A DNA stretch of 64,000 nt. It comes from Paractinoplanes polyasparticus (GTDB taxonomy: Bacteria; Actinomycetota; Actinomycetes; Mycobacteriales; Micromonosporaceae). This document shows positions 44,231 to 53,155 of the stretch, one piece after another (position 1 is the first letter of the stretch; the number at the start of each line of letters is the position of its first letter). The position numbers and the translations under genes were made by a program. Below the pieces are notes generated by a model. That model saw only the letters and a program-made list of their open reading frames with translations. It had not been told where the DNA came from and ran no database searches. The stretch lies in assembly GCF_019710575.1 (NCBI RefSeq), contig NZ_JAHWFK010000019.1:186001-250000 (forward strand), given 5' to 3'.

Positions 44231-44863
44231 ATGGACGACCAATTGCCTCAGATGCTGCGCTCGGACGCCCGCGACAACCGCGACCGGGTGCTCGAGGCCG
44301 CGCGCCGTCTCTTCTCCGAACAGGGCCTCGGCGTGCCGATGCGCGAGATCGCCCGCCGGGCCGAGGTGGGGCCGGCCACGCTCTACCGCCGCTTCCCGAC
44401 GAAACAGGCCCTGATCGACGCCGCGTTCACCGACGAGCTGCGCGCGTGCAGCGGCATCGTGCGCGACGGCTGCGCCGACCCCGACCCATGGCGGGGCCTC
44501 AGCACGATCGTCCGCGACATCACCGAGCTGAACGCGACCAACCAGGGTTTCGTCGACGCCTTCGTCTCGTCGTACCCGGGCGCGGTCGACTTCGCCGCCC
44601 ACCGCTCGGGCATGCTGCGCGCGCTGACCGGCCTGTGGCGCCGCGCCCAACAGGCGGGCGCCCTGCGCCCCGACACCGTCGTCGACGACCTCATCCTCAT
44701 GATCATGGCAGGCCGCGGCCTGCCGCCGGGCCCGCCCACCCTGCGGGCCGCGGCGGCCCGGCGGTTCGCAGCCCTCATCCTCGACTCGCTCCGCGCCTCC
44801 CCCACGACCGGGCCGCTACCTCCACCGGCCCGGGTGGCGCATCACGCCTCGACCAACTCGTAA
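44231..44863 (+). CDS. TetR-family transcriptional regulator
   Basis: A 210-residue repressor. The N-terminal helix-turn-helix spans about 13-59, with the recognition stretch MREIARRAEVGPATLYRRFP. The C-terminal ligand domain is typical of the family. It is 50 bases from the divergent quinone oxidoreductase, which it most likely controls through the palindrome at 44209-44223. Confidence 0.88.
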   Translation: MDDQLPQMLRSDARDNRDRVLEAARRLFSEQGLGVPMREIARRAEVGPATLYRRFPTKQALIDAAFTDELRACSGIVRDGCADPDPWRGLSTIVRDITELNATNQGFVDAFVSSYPGAVDFAAHRSGMLRALTGLWRRAQQAGALRPDTVVDDLILMIMAGRGLPPGPPTLRAAAARRFAALILDSLRASPTTGPLPPPARVAHHASTNS

Positions 44864-45121
44864 CCGGCCGGCCCCTTCCGCCGGGGCCATGCTGACGTGC
44901 GGCCACACCACCCGCCCGGGGAATTCGTCCTGCCAGGGCCGGAAGAAGTCAAGCATGACGCGCCGCCCCTCAGCGAGGGCCCGGCTCCTGTGTCGTCGAC
45001 GAGTTAACCGCTCACGCGCGGTAACGGGCGCAGAACACACGGCGCCTTGTCTGCAGCAAATCAGTGCGCCCTGGAGAGCCTCGCGGCGGAAGCGGTATCC
45101 TTGTTCGATTGGCGCGACGGA
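44864..45121. other. Gap with no supported gene
   Basis: 258 bases between convergent genes. A minus-strand ATG at 44956 opens a short frame (MLDFFRPWQDEFPGRVVW...) that runs through the TetR gene end; no family is recognised and the continuation is out of phase. I see no RNA gene or strong terminator. Confidence 0.4.
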
Positions 45122-45703
45122 TCACTCATTTTCGTTGAGTGACCGTTTCTGTCGGTCCAATTCGTATCGGACGCGTGGCGACACCTCCGCTGACCTGGGC
45201 GAGAATCCGCCGTCGATTCCAAGGTCCATGCGAGCGGCCTCGTGAAAACTGTTGACCGCCTCGAAATAGTCGCGAAACGCTAAAGACCACCCTTCGCGAT
45301 CCGAGTCGTCGAGAAAGCCACGAGCAAACCACTCCATTCGCCACACCGCCAGGTTGAGCTGACGCCCTGCCAAGATCACTTCGTTGCCAGCGATCAGGTT
45401 GATGGCCTCGAAGGAGTTACTGCGTGCCATGTTGGCTTCCGTTAGCAAGTCCAGGCCAGCATCCCTCGATAGCTGCGGCGCCTGATCATCAAGTCCGACG
45501 GCTGCGGCAATGCGCTGCGCCAAGTCTCTCATCCGTTTGATGTCCGAAACGTACTTACCATACGCGTCGAGCCTTCTCTGCCGCCATTCCCGACCAACTG
45601 CCCACTGCTCGCGTCGCTTTTCGCCAACCGAGGTAAACAGGAAAGACAAAATGGCACCCACGATTACACCCGCGAGTGCAAGGATTGGAGCTGCAAGATT
45701 CAC
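45122..45703 (-). CDS. Membrane-anchored hypothetical protein
   Basis: A 193-residue protein with one N-terminal membrane helix (APILALAGVIVGAILSFLF) followed by a charged helical cytoplasmic domain rich in REWRQRRLDAY-type and WSLAFRDYFEAVNSF-type helices. The GTG at 45703 has GGAGG 7 bases upstream; the open frame continues to 45955 without a start as good. Similar proteins occur across actinomycetes without a known role. Base composition is visibly less GC-rich than its neighbours. Confidence 0.62.
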   Translation of the reverse strand: MNLAAPILALAGVIVGAILSFLFTSVGEKRREQWAVGREWRQRRLDAYGKYVSDIKRMRDLAQRIAAAVGLDDQAPQLSRDAGLDLLTEANMARSNSFEAINLIAGNEVILAGRQLNLAVWRMEWFARGFLDDSDREGWSLAFRDYFEAVNSFHEAARMDLGIDGGFSPRSAEVSPRVRYELDRQKRSLNENE

Positions 45704-45979
45704 TAGGCGACCTCCATGCAGTTTCGTGCGGGAGCCCTCCAGGCATAAATCTACGGCATCATGGCCTGTATCGATGGTGGCTGTCAGATTCTTGGCACCC
45801 GATCGGAACCGCGATTGGCCACGCGCTCTCATCGGCTCGCGTCTGTATGCGCTCGAGCCGGCGCCCACGACCTCGGTGTCCGGACAACAAATCCGTCGCG
45901 CTTCCCGACGGATTTCCGCATCTTCCGGCCGTTGAGCCAGGCCGAGTCGATTCACGGGCCGTGCTCGCCTTGGTCGGCG

Positions 45980-46633
45980 CTACGGCACAGCTGGTTTGCG
46001 GCCGAGAAGGCAGGCCTGCCGGGCCTTCTCGCGCGCCTGCGGCTCCCGAATCATCCGGGCCTGGACCAACAGGCCAGCCTGGGTCAACAACTCGGCGATG
46101 TCGTCAGGCAGGAGCCGATAGGCATCGAGCGAAACGCTGTGCCCGTATCCGTGCTCGATGTGAAGCCGCTCGTTGCCCACCTGGAACGCGAGCAGCAGGT
46201 GACCGCCGGGAGCTAGTACCCGCCGAAACTCGGCGAACACCATCGGCAATAGCGCCGGCGGAGTATGGATGATCGAATACCAGGCGACGACGCCTGCGAC
46301 GGAGTCGTCCGCCAGGCTCAGGGCGGTCATGGAACCGACGTCGAATTGCAGGTCAGGGTAGGCCTTGCGGGCCGTAGCCACCATCGCCGGCGACAGATCG
46401 ATACCGAAGGCAGGCAGCCCGAGTGCGTGCAGGTGTGCAGTGATCCGGCCCGGGCCGCAGCCGAGGTCCGCGACCGGTCCGGCACCGGCCGACCGCACGA
46501 GACTTGCGAACGCTTCAATCATCGCAAGGTCCACCGGTGTCTCCGGACTTTCAGTGCTCAAGAGCCTGGCATAGTCAACAGCGACGATGTCGTAGGCCGC
46601 TCGAGTGGCAGTTATATACGACGCCTCAGTCAC
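45980..46633 (-). CDS. Class I SAM-dependent methyltransferase
   Basis: A 217-residue methyltransferase. Motif I VADLGCGPGRITAHL (~57-71) binds SAM; FGIDLSPAMVATA is motif II; VVAWYSIIHTPP is the motif after beta-4; and LAPGGHLLLAFQ is motif III. The substrate is not evident. I start at GTG 46633, before TEASYITATRAAYD; the upstream frame to 46831 shows no similarity. It lies in the lower-GC stretch. Confidence 0.8.
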   Translation of the reverse strand: MTEASYITATRAAYDIVAVDYARLLSTESPETPVDLAMIEAFASLVRSAGAGPVADLGCGPGRITAHLHALGLPAFGIDLSPAMVATARKAYPDLQFDVGSMTALSLADDSVAGVVAWYSIIHTPPALLPMVFAEFRRVLAPGGHLLLAFQVGNERLHIEHGYGHSVSLDAYRLLPDDIAELLTQAGLLVQARMIREPQAREKARQACLLGRKPAVP

Positions 46634-46869
46634 GTCCAGGATCGTAGTGGCTCCCACGTCCGGGCATCTCAACTTGCTAGACGGCGACCCTACTTGGAGC
46701 AGCGAACCATCCACTAGCACCCGCCGCTCCGTGTACCTCGCTCGGTGGGATCGATCTCGACCCGGCCGGTCAACGTGACGCGGCGTAGCCGTCGGATCGC
46801 GGCAGATCCGGATGCCGACGAGCCACACCAATTACGTTCGCGGACGATCTCTGCCGCTACCTTGCCCAC

Positions 46870-47115
46870 ATGCCCTTTGACCGGCACTCACCAACTCGAC
46901 CATTTGACGACGCGCAACGTCGGCGAGCGCGCGATCTCATCTCGCGCCTCAGGGTGCCAAAGCTGCCTGATGAGGCTGCCGATGAGCTGTTGAACGCTCT
47001 GGAGGGGATGCTGCTGTACCCGAGGGTGAGCGATCTTCTGTTCTGGCGCACACCCGAGTTGACTGCTGATGAAGTTACCGACGAGGCACTGCGCTACCGG
47101 CCTTTCGTCGGCTAG
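46870..47115 (+). CDS. Small hypothetical protein
   Basis: An 81-residue soluble, helical protein (ARDLISRLRVPKLPDEAADELLNALEG given by limits about 20-46) that I do not recognise. No clear ribosome binding site precedes the ATG. It lies in the lower-GC stretch. Coding potential rests on composition and on lack of a competing frame. Confidence 0.4.
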   Translation: MPFDRHSPTRPFDDAQRRRARDLISRLRVPKLPDEAADELLNALEGMLLYPRVSDLLFWRTPELTADEVTDEALRYRPFVG

Positions 47116-47466
47116 CTGGAGTCCGGCACAGGTACCCGCGAACAGTCGGCCGCCACGCGCTCGGTCGGCGGCAGATCAGTACGCCCGTGCCGCGCGCGGG
47201 GGTCTGTAGCGGCACCGGACTAACTGGAGTTGAAGAATCGCGGCGAGACGTTGCAAGAACTCGCATGAGCCGACTAGTAAGCGATCCGACCCGGTTGCAC
47301 TTACATCGGTACGAGCGTGCGTCCTGCAGCGCCGGCGTACGGCACGCGGCGTGACGGCTCACCGCCGGCCGTCGAGGCACCTCACAACAGTGCCCTCCCA
47401 CGTTGTCCTGGAGTGCAGCCCTGGACAATGGGCGGCGGTCCCGCCGTACGAGGAAAGGTCTTGATC
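47116..47466. other. 351-base gap with no supported gene
   Basis: I see no coding frame with family similarity and no RNA or repeat here. The last ~20 bases carry AGGAAAGG, the ribosome binding site of the following gene. Confidence 0.4.
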
Positions 47467-47943
47467 ATGGGTTGGAACACCTCGGTGCTTTTCCGTCAGG
47501 ACGTGACGGCGGACGAGGCTGTGGACGACCTCGCCATCACCGATTTCAGCGGCGAACTGGTCGGAGCCGACCAGGCTACGAGCGCCCTCAAGCCCGACGC
47601 CCTCTATGCCGCCGAGTCGGGTGGCTGGGTGCAGGTCTGGAACCCGATGATGGATGTGGTGATGGGCTGGGAGCCGACCGAGCCGGCCGACGCTCTGGTG
47701 GTCTTCTTCAGCAGCGTTTCGAGCACGTACGGCTTCACGCTGTTCACGAAGGGCGAACGCACGCGGCATTACGTCTACGCCGATGGTGTGGCCGTCGAGG
47801 ACGAAGGCACGCCGCTGCCGGTCGAGGCGGAGATCGCCCTGCCGTCCTGGGGCCCGGACGAGGACTTCCTCTGGTCGATCATCACGGCGGTCACCGGTCT
47901 CCGGTACGACGAGAAGCTGCAGTACCGCGTCTACCCGGTGTGA
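47467..47943 (+). CDS. Hypothetical protein
   Basis: A 158-residue acidic soluble protein (GWNTSVLFRQDVTADEAV at the N-terminus) that I cannot assign. AGGAAAGG precedes ATG 47467. The C-terminal half is strand-rich (FGFTLFTKGERTRHYVY-like stretch). It resembles actinobacterial proteins adjacent to toxin-immunity or secretion loci only in a general way; no such partner is visible. Ends before a bidirectional terminator. Confidence 0.55.
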   Translation: MGWNTSVLFRQDVTADEAVDDLAITDFSGELVGADQATSALKPDALYAAESGGWVQVWNPMMDVVMGWEPTEPADALVVFFSSVSSTYGFTLFTKGERTRHYVYADGVAVEDEGTPLPVEAEIALPSWGPDEDFLWSIITAVTGLRYDEKLQYRVYPV

Positions 47944-48067
47944 CGGGCGTATGCGACGGCCTACCGAGCCGGGTCGATCGTGCGAGCCCTGCCCCGCGGC
48001 GCCTCAACCATGATCACCGCTACGGCGCCTCCTGGCCGGTGGCGCCGACATCGCGAACGAAGCCGAA

Positions 48068-48096
48068 CGCCCGGCATCCCCTCGGAATGCCGGGCG
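48068..48096. terminator. Bidirectional 10-bp stem-loop
   Basis: CGCCCGGCAT (48068-48077) pairs perfectly with 48087-48096 around a 9-base loop and is followed by TTTC on the plus strand. It lies in the convergent gap between the hypothetical gene and the last gene of the polyamine operon. Confidence 0.75.
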
Positions 48097-48107
48097 TTTC
48101 GTCGTGA

Positions 48108-49490
48108 TCAGAGGCGGTTGGCGGCCTCGGTGAGGACCGAGCGCAGGATCTGCTCGATCTCGATGAACTGCTCCTCCCCCGCGATCAGCGGGGGCGCGAG
48201 CTGGATGACCGGGTCGCCGCGGTCGTCGGCGCGGCAGTAGAGGCCGGCCTCGAACAGGGCGCTGGAGAGGAAGCCGCGCAGCAGGCGCTCCGACTCGTCC
48301 TCGTTGAAGGTCTCCTTGGTGGCCTTGTCCTTGACCAGCTCGATGCCGAAGAAGTAGCCGTCGCCGCGGACGTCGCCCACGATGGGCAGGTCCGAGAGGC
48401 GGTCGAGGTACGAGCGGAACAGGTCGCTGTTGTCCCGGACGTGCTTGTTGAGGTCTTCCCGCTCCATGATGTCGAGGTTGGCCAGGGCCACCGCGGAGCC
48501 GACGGGGTGACCGCCGTAGGTGATGCCGTGGGCGAACCAGTTGGTGCCCTCGAGGAACGGCTCGGCCAGGCGCTCCGAGGCGATCATTGCCCCGAGCGGC
48601 ACGTAGCCGCTGGTCAGGCCCTTGGCGACGGTGATGATGTCGGGCGTGTAGCCGTAGCGCTGGCCGCCGAAGTACTCGCCGAGGCGGCCGAAGCCGCTGA
48701 TCACGTCGTCCGAGACCATGAGCACGTCGTAGCGGTCGCAGATCTCGCGGACCCGCTGGAAGTAGCCGGGCGGGGGCGGGAAGCAGCCGCCCGCGTTCTG
48801 CACCGGCTCGAGGAAGACAGCGGCCACCGTGTCGGGGCCCTCGAACTCGATGGCCTCGGCGATGCGGTCGGCGGCCCACACGCCGAACTCCTCGAGCGAC
48901 ATGCGCTCGTCGGGGCGGCGGTAGTAGTTGGTGTTGGGCACCCGGAACGTCGACGGCACCAGCGGCTCGAAGTCCTGCTTGAGGGCGGGGATGCCGGTGA
49001 TCGACAGGGCGCCCATCGAGGTGCCGTGGTAGGCGATCGAGCGGGACAGCACCTTGGTCTTGGTGGGCTTGCCCGTGTGCTTGAAGTAGGAGCGGGCCAG
49101 CTTCCAGGCCGACTCGACGGCCTCGGAGCCGCCGGTGGTGAAGAAGACCCGGTTGAGGTCGCCCGGGGTGAGCTCGGCCAGGCGGTCGGCCAGCTCGACG
49201 GCCTTGGGGTGGGCGTACGACCAGATCGGGAAGTACGCCAGCTCGCCGGCCTGCTTGGCCGCGGCCTCGGCCAGTTCCTGGCGGCCGTGACCGGTCTGCA
49301 CGACGAACAGCGCGGACAGACCGTCGAGGTAGCGCCGGCCGGTGGAATCCCAGATGTAGCAGCCGTCGCCGCGCACGATCATCGGGATGTCGGCCTTCTT
49401 GTAGGACGACAGCCGGGTGAAGTGCATCCACAGGTGGTCGCGGGCGTCGCCGGCCAGCTTTTCGTAGTCGGGTGACTGGAGGTCGCTCAA
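48108..49490 (-). CDS. Class III omega-aminotransferase (putrescine/beta-alanine type), last gene of the operon
   Basis: A 460-residue PLP enzyme. PLP lysine in TVAKGLTSGYVPLGA, and the aspartate-rich strand LMVSDDVISGFGR before it, fit omega-amino acid:pyruvate aminotransferases (putrescine, beta-alanine or diamine donors). It reads TTG at 49490 with GGAG 6 bases upstream. The upstream gabT stop is 11 bases away. In the cluster it would feed aldehydes or accept amino groups from diamines. A terminator follows. Confidence 0.82.
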   Translation of the reverse strand: MSDLQSPDYEKLAGDARDHLWMHFTRLSSYKKADIPMIVRGDGCYIWDSTGRRYLDGLSALFVVQTGHGRQELAEAAAKQAGELAYFPIWSYAHPKAVELADRLAELTPGDLNRVFFTTGGSEAVESAWKLARSYFKHTGKPTKTKVLSRSIAYHGTSMGALSITGIPALKQDFEPLVPSTFRVPNTNYYRRPDERMSLEEFGVWAADRIAEAIEFEGPDTVAAVFLEPVQNAGGCFPPPPGYFQRVREICDRYDVLMVSDDVISGFGRLGEYFGGQRYGYTPDIITVAKGLTSGYVPLGAMIASERLAEPFLEGTNWFAHGITYGGHPVGSAVALANLDIMEREDLNKHVRDNSDLFRSYLDRLSDLPIVGDVRGDGYFFGIELVKDKATKETFNEDESERLLRGFLSSALFEAGLYCRADDRGDPVIQLAPPLIAGEEQFIEIEQILRSVLTEAANRL

Positions 49491-49501
49491 GGGGGGCTCC
49501 G

Positions 49502-50794
49502 TTACAGAGAAGAGGCGAAGGCTTGTTCGAGGAGGCTGAGGCCACGATCGAGCTCGTCGTCCGAGATGATCAGTGGCGGCAGCAGCCGGATCACGTTGCC
49601 GTAGGTGCCGCAGGTGAGAAGCAGCAGACCCAGCTCGTGCGCCGCCTTGGCCACCGCTGCGGTGAGCACGGCGTCGGGCGCGGGGCCGGCCGCCGTGTCT
49701 TCGCCGGGTATCACGACCTCGAGGGCCAGCATCGCGCCGCGGCCCCGGACCTCGCCGATCGACGGGTGCTTGGCGGCCAGCGCCTCGAGCCGGGGCCGCG
49801 CCACCGACTCGATGTGGCGGGCGGCCGCCGCGAGGTCGAGCTCCCGCATCGTCTCGATGGTGGCCAACGCGGCGGCACAGGCGATCGGGTTTCCGCCGTA
49901 CGTTCCCCCGAGGCCACCGGGGTGGACGGAGTCCATGATCTCGGCCCGCCCGGTCACCGCGGCCAGCGGCAAGCCGCCGGCGATGCCCTTGGCCGTCGTG
50001 ATCAGGTCGGGCTCGACGCCTTCGTGCTCGGAGGCGAACCACGAGCCCGTACGGCAGAAGCCGGTCTGGATCTCGTCGGCGATGAACACCGCGCCGGCCG
50101 CCTTGGACCAGGCCGCGATGGCCGGCAGGAAGCCCTCGGCCGGCACGACGAATCCGCCCTCGCCCTGGATCGGCTCGATCAGCACGGCCGCCACGTTGAC
50201 GGCGCCGACCGTCTTCTCGATCTGGCTGATGGCGTACGCGGCGGCCTCGGCCCCGCTGCGGCCGTCGCGCAGCGGGTACGACATCGCGACGCGGTAGATC
50301 TCGCCGGCGAACGGGCCGAAGCCCTGCTTGTACGGCATGACCTTGGCCGTCAGCGCCATCGTCAGGTTGGTTCGGCCGTGGTACGCGTGGTCGAACACGA
50401 CGACGGCGGGCCGCCCGGTGGCGTGCCGGGCGATCTTCACGGCGTTCTCGACCGCCTCGGCGCCCGAACTGAACAGCGCCGACCGCTTGTCGAAGTCGCC
50501 GGGGGTGAGCGCGGCCAGCTGTTCGCAGACCGCCACGTACTGCTCGTACGGGGCGATCATGAAGCAGGTGTGGGTGAACCGCTCGGCCTGCGCCTTCACC
50601 GCCTCGACGACCCGGGGCGCGGCGTTGCCGACGTTGGTGACGGCGATGCCGGCGGCGAAGTCGATCCACTCGCGGCCGTCCACATCGGTCATGGTGCCGC
50701 CGCCGGCGGTGCTCACGTAGGACGGGATCATGCTGCTGACCCCGCGCGCGACGGCCGCGGACCGACGCTGGTGCAACTCGGCCGACGAGGCCAT
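49502..50794 (-). CDS. gabT: 4-aminobutyrate aminotransferase
   Basis: A 430-residue aminotransferase closely resembling GabT. It has the N-terminal SMIPSYVSTAGGGTMTDVDG region, the AYHGRTNLTMALTAK loop and the PLP lysine in TTAKGIAGGLPLAAV. It converts GABA and 2-oxoglutarate to succinate semialdehyde and glutamate. ATG 50794 has AAGGAG 7 bases upstream. A succinate-semialdehyde dehydrogenase (GabD) is not in this operon. Three 19-base repeats precede the gene. Confidence 0.87.
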   Translation of the reverse strand: MASSAELHQRRSAAVARGVSSMIPSYVSTAGGGTMTDVDGREWIDFAAGIAVTNVGNAAPRVVEAVKAQAERFTHTCFMIAPYEQYVAVCEQLAALTPGDFDKRSALFSSGAEAVENAVKIARHATGRPAVVVFDHAYHGRTNLTMALTAKVMPYKQGFGPFAGEIYRVAMSYPLRDGRSGAEAAAYAISQIEKTVGAVNVAAVLIEPIQGEGGFVVPAEGFLPAIAAWSKAAGAVFIADEIQTGFCRTGSWFASEHEGVEPDLITTAKGIAGGLPLAAVTGRAEIMDSVHPGGLGGTYGGNPIACAAALATIETMRELDLAAAARHIESVARPRLEALAAKHPSIGEVRGRGAMLALEVVIPGEDTAAGPAPDAVLTAAVAKAAHELGLLLLTCGTYGNVIRLLPPLIISDDELDRGLSLLEQAFASSL

Positions 50795-50880
50795 CACTCA
50801 ACTCCTTCAGGCTCCAGGACCCGATCATTTCACTGATTCCGTCGCACGCAAGAGGCCCGACAACTATTTCCGCATCGCGA

Positions 50881-50936
50881 CGGGTCTTCCGCGCCGCTAC
50901 GGGTCTTCCGCGCCGCTACGGGTCTTCCGCGCCGCC
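50881..50936. repeat. Three tandem 19-base repeats between the oxidase and gabT genes
   Basis: CGGGTCTTCCGCGCCGCTA is repeated at 50881-50899, 50900-50918 and 50919-50936 (last copy ends in C). It starts 84 bases before the gabT ribosome binding site, right after the oxidase stop on the minus strand. It may form alternative mRNA hairpins or be a repeat expansion. Confidence 0.85.
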
Positions 50937-50938
50937 GG

Positions 50939-52297
50939 TCAGGAGTCGAAGCCCAGGCCGACCCTGTCGAGGGTGCGCAGCCACAGGTTGCGGCGGCCCT
51001 CGTTGCGGTCCGCCTGCGCGATGGACCAGCGGGTGAGCTGGATGACGCCGGAACGCACCGGTTCGGGCGGGAACGGGATCGGCTTGCTGCGCACCATTTT
51101 CAGCGCGGTGCGCTCGGTCCGGGCGCCGCTGAGCAGGTCGAGCATCACGTCGGCGCCGAAGCGGGTCGCCCCGACACCGAGTCCGGTGTAGCCGACCGCG
51201 TACGCCAGCCGGCCGCCGTAGGCCGTGCCGAAGAAACTGCTGAAACGGCTGCAGGTGTCGATCACGCCGCCCCATTTGTGGGTGAAGCGCACCTCGGACA
51301 GCTGCGGGAACGTCTCAGCGAAATGATCCGCCAGCACCGCGAACGTCGCCTCGCGCTGATCGTGCGAGGGGTCGATCCGTCCGCCGTTGTAATAGACGGC
51401 GTCGTACCCGCCCCACAGGATGCGATTGTCCGCAGTGAGCCGGTAGTAGTGGAACTGGTTGCCGGCGTCGCCGACGCCCTGCCGGTTGCGCCAGCCGATC
51501 GAGGCCAGCCGGGCCGGGGACAACGGCTCGGTCATGAGCACGTAGTCGTACACGGGAACCACGAAGTGCCCGAGCCGTCGCAGCAGCCTGCCGTGCGCGC
51601 CGGTCGCCAGCGCGACCCGGGCCGCGTCGATCCGCCCGCGCCAGGTGTGCAGCCGCAGGCCGGCGCCGTGCGGTTTGATCCGCTCGACCGGGGACTGCTC
51701 GTAGAACCGCACGCCCAGCGACAGACAGGCCTCGCGCAGGCCCCACACCAGGCGGGCCGGGTCGACCATCGCGCAGCCGTCGCGGTCCCACACCCCACCG
51801 AGGTACGTGGGTGAGTCGACCTCGGCCCGGACCTGCTCACGGTCCAGGAAGCCGGGGCCCCGCTGGAGCTCACGAAGCTGCCACTCGGCCGTGGCGACCT
51901 GCAACTCGCCCGTACGGGAGAAGTCGCAGTCGATGCCGTAGCGCGCAACCGTGGCCTCGATGCCGTCGAGGTTGTCCAGGCCCATCTTGACCAGGCGGGG
52001 CATCTCGTCCGGGAAGCGGCTCAGGCCGTTCTCGTGGCCGTGGGTGAGCGAGGCGGCGCAGAACCCGCCGTTGCGACCGGACGCGGCCCAGCCCGCCGTG
52101 CCCGCCTCGACCACCACCACGTCGCGGGCGGGGTCGCGCTCCTTGGCCATCAGCGCTGTCCACAGCCCGCTGTACCCGGCGCCGACCACCGCGAGATCCG
52201 CGGTGTCGGCGCCGTCGAGCGGGGCCGCGGGAGCCGGAGCACCCGCCTGGGTCAGCCAGTACGGTTCGGAAACAGCATCCTTCAGCGAAGAACGCAC
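50939..52297 (-). CDS. puuB: FAD-dependent gamma-glutamylputrescine oxidase-like enzyme
   Basis: A 452-residue DAO-group flavoprotein. FAD motif VVGAGYSGLWTALM, ASGRNGGFCAASLTHGHENGLSRF, and GYTGLGVG near the end fit PuuB-like oxidases that convert (gamma-glutamyl)putrescine to the aminoaldehyde with release of ammonia. It follows potC by 6 bases and precedes gabT. Whether the substrate is glutamylated or free amine is open, since no glutamylpolyamine synthetase lies in the window. GTG 52297 lacks a strong ribosome binding site; coupling is likely. Confidence 0.83.
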   Translation of the reverse strand: MRSSLKDAVSEPYWLTQAGAPAPAAPLDGADTADLAVVGAGYSGLWTALMAKERDPARDVVVVEAGTAGWAASGRNGGFCAASLTHGHENGLSRFPDEMPRLVKMGLDNLDGIEATVARYGIDCDFSRTGELQVATAEWQLRELQRGPGFLDREQVRAEVDSPTYLGGVWDRDGCAMVDPARLVWGLREACLSLGVRFYEQSPVERIKPHGAGLRLHTWRGRIDAARVALATGAHGRLLRRLGHFVVPVYDYVLMTEPLSPARLASIGWRNRQGVGDAGNQFHYYRLTADNRILWGGYDAVYYNGGRIDPSHDQREATFAVLADHFAETFPQLSEVRFTHKWGGVIDTCSRFSSFFGTAYGGRLAYAVGYTGLGVGATRFGADVMLDLLSGARTERTALKMVRSKPIPFPPEPVRSGVIQLTRWSIAQADRNEGRRNLWLRTLDRVGLGFDS

Positions 52298-52303
52298 GAG
52301 TGA

Positions 52304-53155
52304 TCAATCCCGCTTACGCTGTCGCGACCGGACGTTCGCGATGACGGCGCCCAGGACGCCGACCGCGAAGATGAGCGTGCCCATGACGTTGACCTGCGGC
52401 GGAATGCCGACGCGGGTCGCTCCCCAGATCCACAGCGGGAACGTCTTGGTGGTGCCCGCCGTGAAGGCGGTGACGATGAAGTCGTCGATGGAGAGCGCGA
52501 ACGCGAGCAGCACGCCGGAGAAGACGGCGGGCAGGATGATCGGGAAGGTGACCTTCCAGAACGTGGTCCACGCGGTCGCGCCCAGGTCGTACGCGGCCTC
52601 CTCGATCGAACGGTCCAGGGTCAGCACCCGCGACCGCACGACGACGGCGACGAACGAGATCGAGAACATGACGTGCGCGATCGTGATCGTTACCGGGCCC
52701 AGGCCGGTGCCGGCCGAGACGAACAGGCTCAGCAGCGACGCGCCCATGATCAGTTCGGGCGAGGACATCGTCGCGAACATGACCAGGTTGAGCGAGCCAG
52801 AGCCGGTGAACCGGTAGCGGCCCAGCGCGTAGCCGATGCCGGTGCCGAGCGCGGCCGCCAGCAGGCTGGACACGACGGCGATCACGATCGACGTGATCAG
52901 GGCGCTGGTCAGGTCCGGGTATTCGAACAGGCGCCCGTACCACTTGAGGGTGAAGCCGTTCCAGGTCTGGTTGTAGCGGCCCGGCGTGTCGTTGAAGCCG
53001 AACGCGATCATGACGGCGATCGGCAGGATGAGCCAGCCGATGATCACCCAGGTGTACACGTGGAGCAGGCCGGCGCCGGTGATCCGCCGCTTGGGCTTGA
53101 GCGCGGCCGGGTCCTCGGTGGAGGCGGGCGGCCGCTGCAGGGTCGACGCTGTCAT
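52304..53155 (-). CDS. potC: Spermidine/putrescine ABC permease (PotC-like)
   Basis: A 283-residue inner-membrane permease with six predicted helices and the EAA loop (EEAAYDLGATAWTTFWKVTFP given by limits about 180-200). Its N-terminus is MTASTLQRPP. The ATGA overlap with potB (53152-53155) indicates coupled translation. It forms the second half of the import channel for polyamines with PotA and PotD. Confidence 0.88.
   Translation of the reverse strand: MTASTLQRPPASTEDPAALKPKRRITGAGLLHVYTWVIIGWLILPIAVMIAFGFNDTPGRYNQTWNGFTLKWYGRLFEYPDLTSALITSIVIAVVSSLLAAALGTGIGYALGRYRFTGSGSLNLVMFATMSSPELIMGASLLSLFVSAGTGLGPVTITIAHVMFSISFVAVVVRSRVLTLDRSIEEAAYDLGATAWTTFWKVTFPIILPAVFSGVLLAFALSIDDFIVTAFTAGTTKTFPLWIWGATRVGIPPQVNVMGTLIFAVGVLGAVIANVRSRQRKRD

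Noticed and set aside
44816..44956. Minus-strand frame MLDFFRPWQDEFPGRVVW overlapping the TetR end
   Set aside because: Too short, overlaps a well-supported gene, and its plausible continuation requires a frameshift.
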